A DNA stretch of 64,000 bases, from NCBI GenBank assembly GCA_016710015.1, contig JADJLR010000005.1:221696-285695 (forward strand), in the 5' to 3' direction. The notes beneath the pieces were generated by a model. That model had not been told where the DNA came from. It was given only the letters and a program-made list of their open reading frames with translations, and did not search any database. Below are positions 63,497 through 64,000 of the stretch, piece after piece. The position numbers and the translations under genes are program-made. Positions within the stretch are counted from its first letter, which is position 1, and each line of letters opens with the position of its first letter. Origin of the DNA: Flavobacteriales bacterium. Lineage in GTDB: Bacteria; Bacteroidota; Bacteroidia; Flavobacteriales_F; PHOS-HE28.

Positions 63497-63504
63497 TACC
63501 TTGG
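63497..63504 (+). promoter_or_regulatory. Bacteroidota -7 promoter box (TACCTTGG)
   Basis: The box ends 4 bases before the ATG at 63509, implying a nearly leaderless message and fixing that start. Confidence 0.5.
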
Positions 63505-63508
63505 TCCA

Positions 63509-64000
63509 ATGGCCGAGCGCCCTCCCAATAGCGACATCTATCCGAAGAACGGTGGCTTCGAAAAACTGGTCAGCCATCAAATGGCGGAGCTTTTGGAAGA
63601 TGTCACCAAGCGATTTGTAGAGCGCTATGTCGACCCCAAGAGCCGCACCTGCGACCAGATGATCCAAGCCTCACGGAGTGGAGCAAGGAACATCGCCGAG
63701 GGCAGCATGTTCAGCGCGACCTCCAAGAAGATCGAGATGAACTTGACCAATGTGGCCCGTTCAAGCATTACGGAGTTGAAAAGGACTACGCGGCATTCCT
63801 GCGGCAGAACAAGCTGCCTCTTTGGCCCATGAACGATCCGTTCCGCCAAGAGCTGATCGACGGCCGCTTCAAGCTGGTGGATGAAGTGGCACGCTGGGGT
63901 GCGACCGTACACAAACGTGAACCATCAAGAAGCTTTGCTGAGATCTCGGCAAACATCGGCCATGTGTATTGTATGGTTGCAGGCGGGCTTTTGGACCGGC
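63509..64000 (+). pseudogene. four-helix-bundle suffix-domain protein, frameshifted and cut by window edge
   Basis: The protein starts MAERPPNSDIYPKNGGFEKL and has the four-helix-bundle (S23-like) core CDQMIQASRSGARNIAEGS. After ELK the frame slips at the AAAA run 63779-63782; with one extra A it continues as KDYAAFLRQNKLPLWPMNDP and ATVHKREPSRSFAEISANI, the extra suffix region of this Bacteroidota family, to the window end. As written it would stop at 63832. The function of the family is unknown. The frameshift could be real or a sequencing error, and the 3' end lies outside the window. Confidence 0.75.

Noticed and set aside
1..64000. tRNA, rRNA and CRISPR arrays
   Set aside because: No cloverleaf with the usual TPsiC motif, rRNA core sequence or regularly spaced direct repeats was seen; a covariance scan was not possible.

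Overview
The window is chromosomal DNA of a member of the Bacteroidota, most likely a high-GC Flavobacteriales-type lineage. Three things show this. Seven secreted proteins end in type IX secretion (T9SS) sorting domains, four of type B (gliding-motility C-terminal type, 'NxFTPNxDGxND') and three of type A. Many genes start just downstream of a TAnCTTsG/TAnnTTTG box, the Bacteroidota -7 promoter, with very short leaders and no Shine-Dalgarno sequence. Family types such as DUF4783, DUF4834, DUF2147 and four-helix-bundle suffix proteins are typical of this phylum. No rRNA, tRNA or CRISPR array was seen, and none of the T9SS machinery is in the window.

Layout. 1-13203 is a surface-polysaccharide region. 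It holds a truncated glycosyltransferase, a flippase fused to a glycosyltransferase, a GT2, galE, a GT4, two large membrane proteins (a possible polymerase and a GT39-like enzyme), and two GtrB-like GT2 plus methyltransferase pairs. 13197-19648 is mostly housekeeping: rlmH, a DUF4783 protein, nadC, a YihY/BrkB membrane protein, an M1 peptidase carrying an Omp85-like beta-barrel, and a DUF2147 protein. 19649-30199 is a tightly overlapping minus-strand operon for a nucleotide-activated (heptose-like) sugar and its modification: two epimerases, a DegT aminotransferase, two methyltransferases, a reversed-order HldE-like protein and a SIS isomerase. It ends in a giant T9SS adhesin. A paralogous T9SS protein at 30334 is read divergently from the other end of this operon. 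32628-42313 is a second polysaccharide region: a frameshifted NeuD/PglD-like acetyltransferase, two glycosyltransferases, a Wzx-type flippase, a YfhO-family protein and a small DUF4834 protein, interrupted by a T9SS propeller protein.

42423-53776 is mixed: a DEAD-box helicase with a Gly-rich tail, a HEAT-like protein, two T9SS type B proteins, an O6-methylguanine-DNA methyltransferase, a STAS-like small protein, an Asn/Gln-rich lipoprotein and an AlkD-like DNA glycosylase. 53777-64000 is the most disturbed part: a DUF389 membrane protein, a hairpin-rich non-coding stretch, an epimerase relic with an internal deletion, a YdeI-DUF1801 fusion, a T9SS multicopper-oxidase homologue lacking two copper ligands, a T9SS repeat protein, a frameshifted IS110-family transposase with a candidate bridge-RNA end lying between two diverged ~100-bp repeats, and a frameshifted four-helix-bundle suffix protein cut by the window edge.

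Taken together the genes build, flip and modify a cell-surface polysaccharide. T9SS type B cargo in several species is attached to such a glycan (A-LPS), so the mixing of T9SS cargo genes with glycan genes, including one translationally coupled case, is the main biological theme. Five single-base frameshifts in three accessory genes, four of them deletions and most in or next to short homopolymers, may be real decay or sequencing error. This needs read-level checking.
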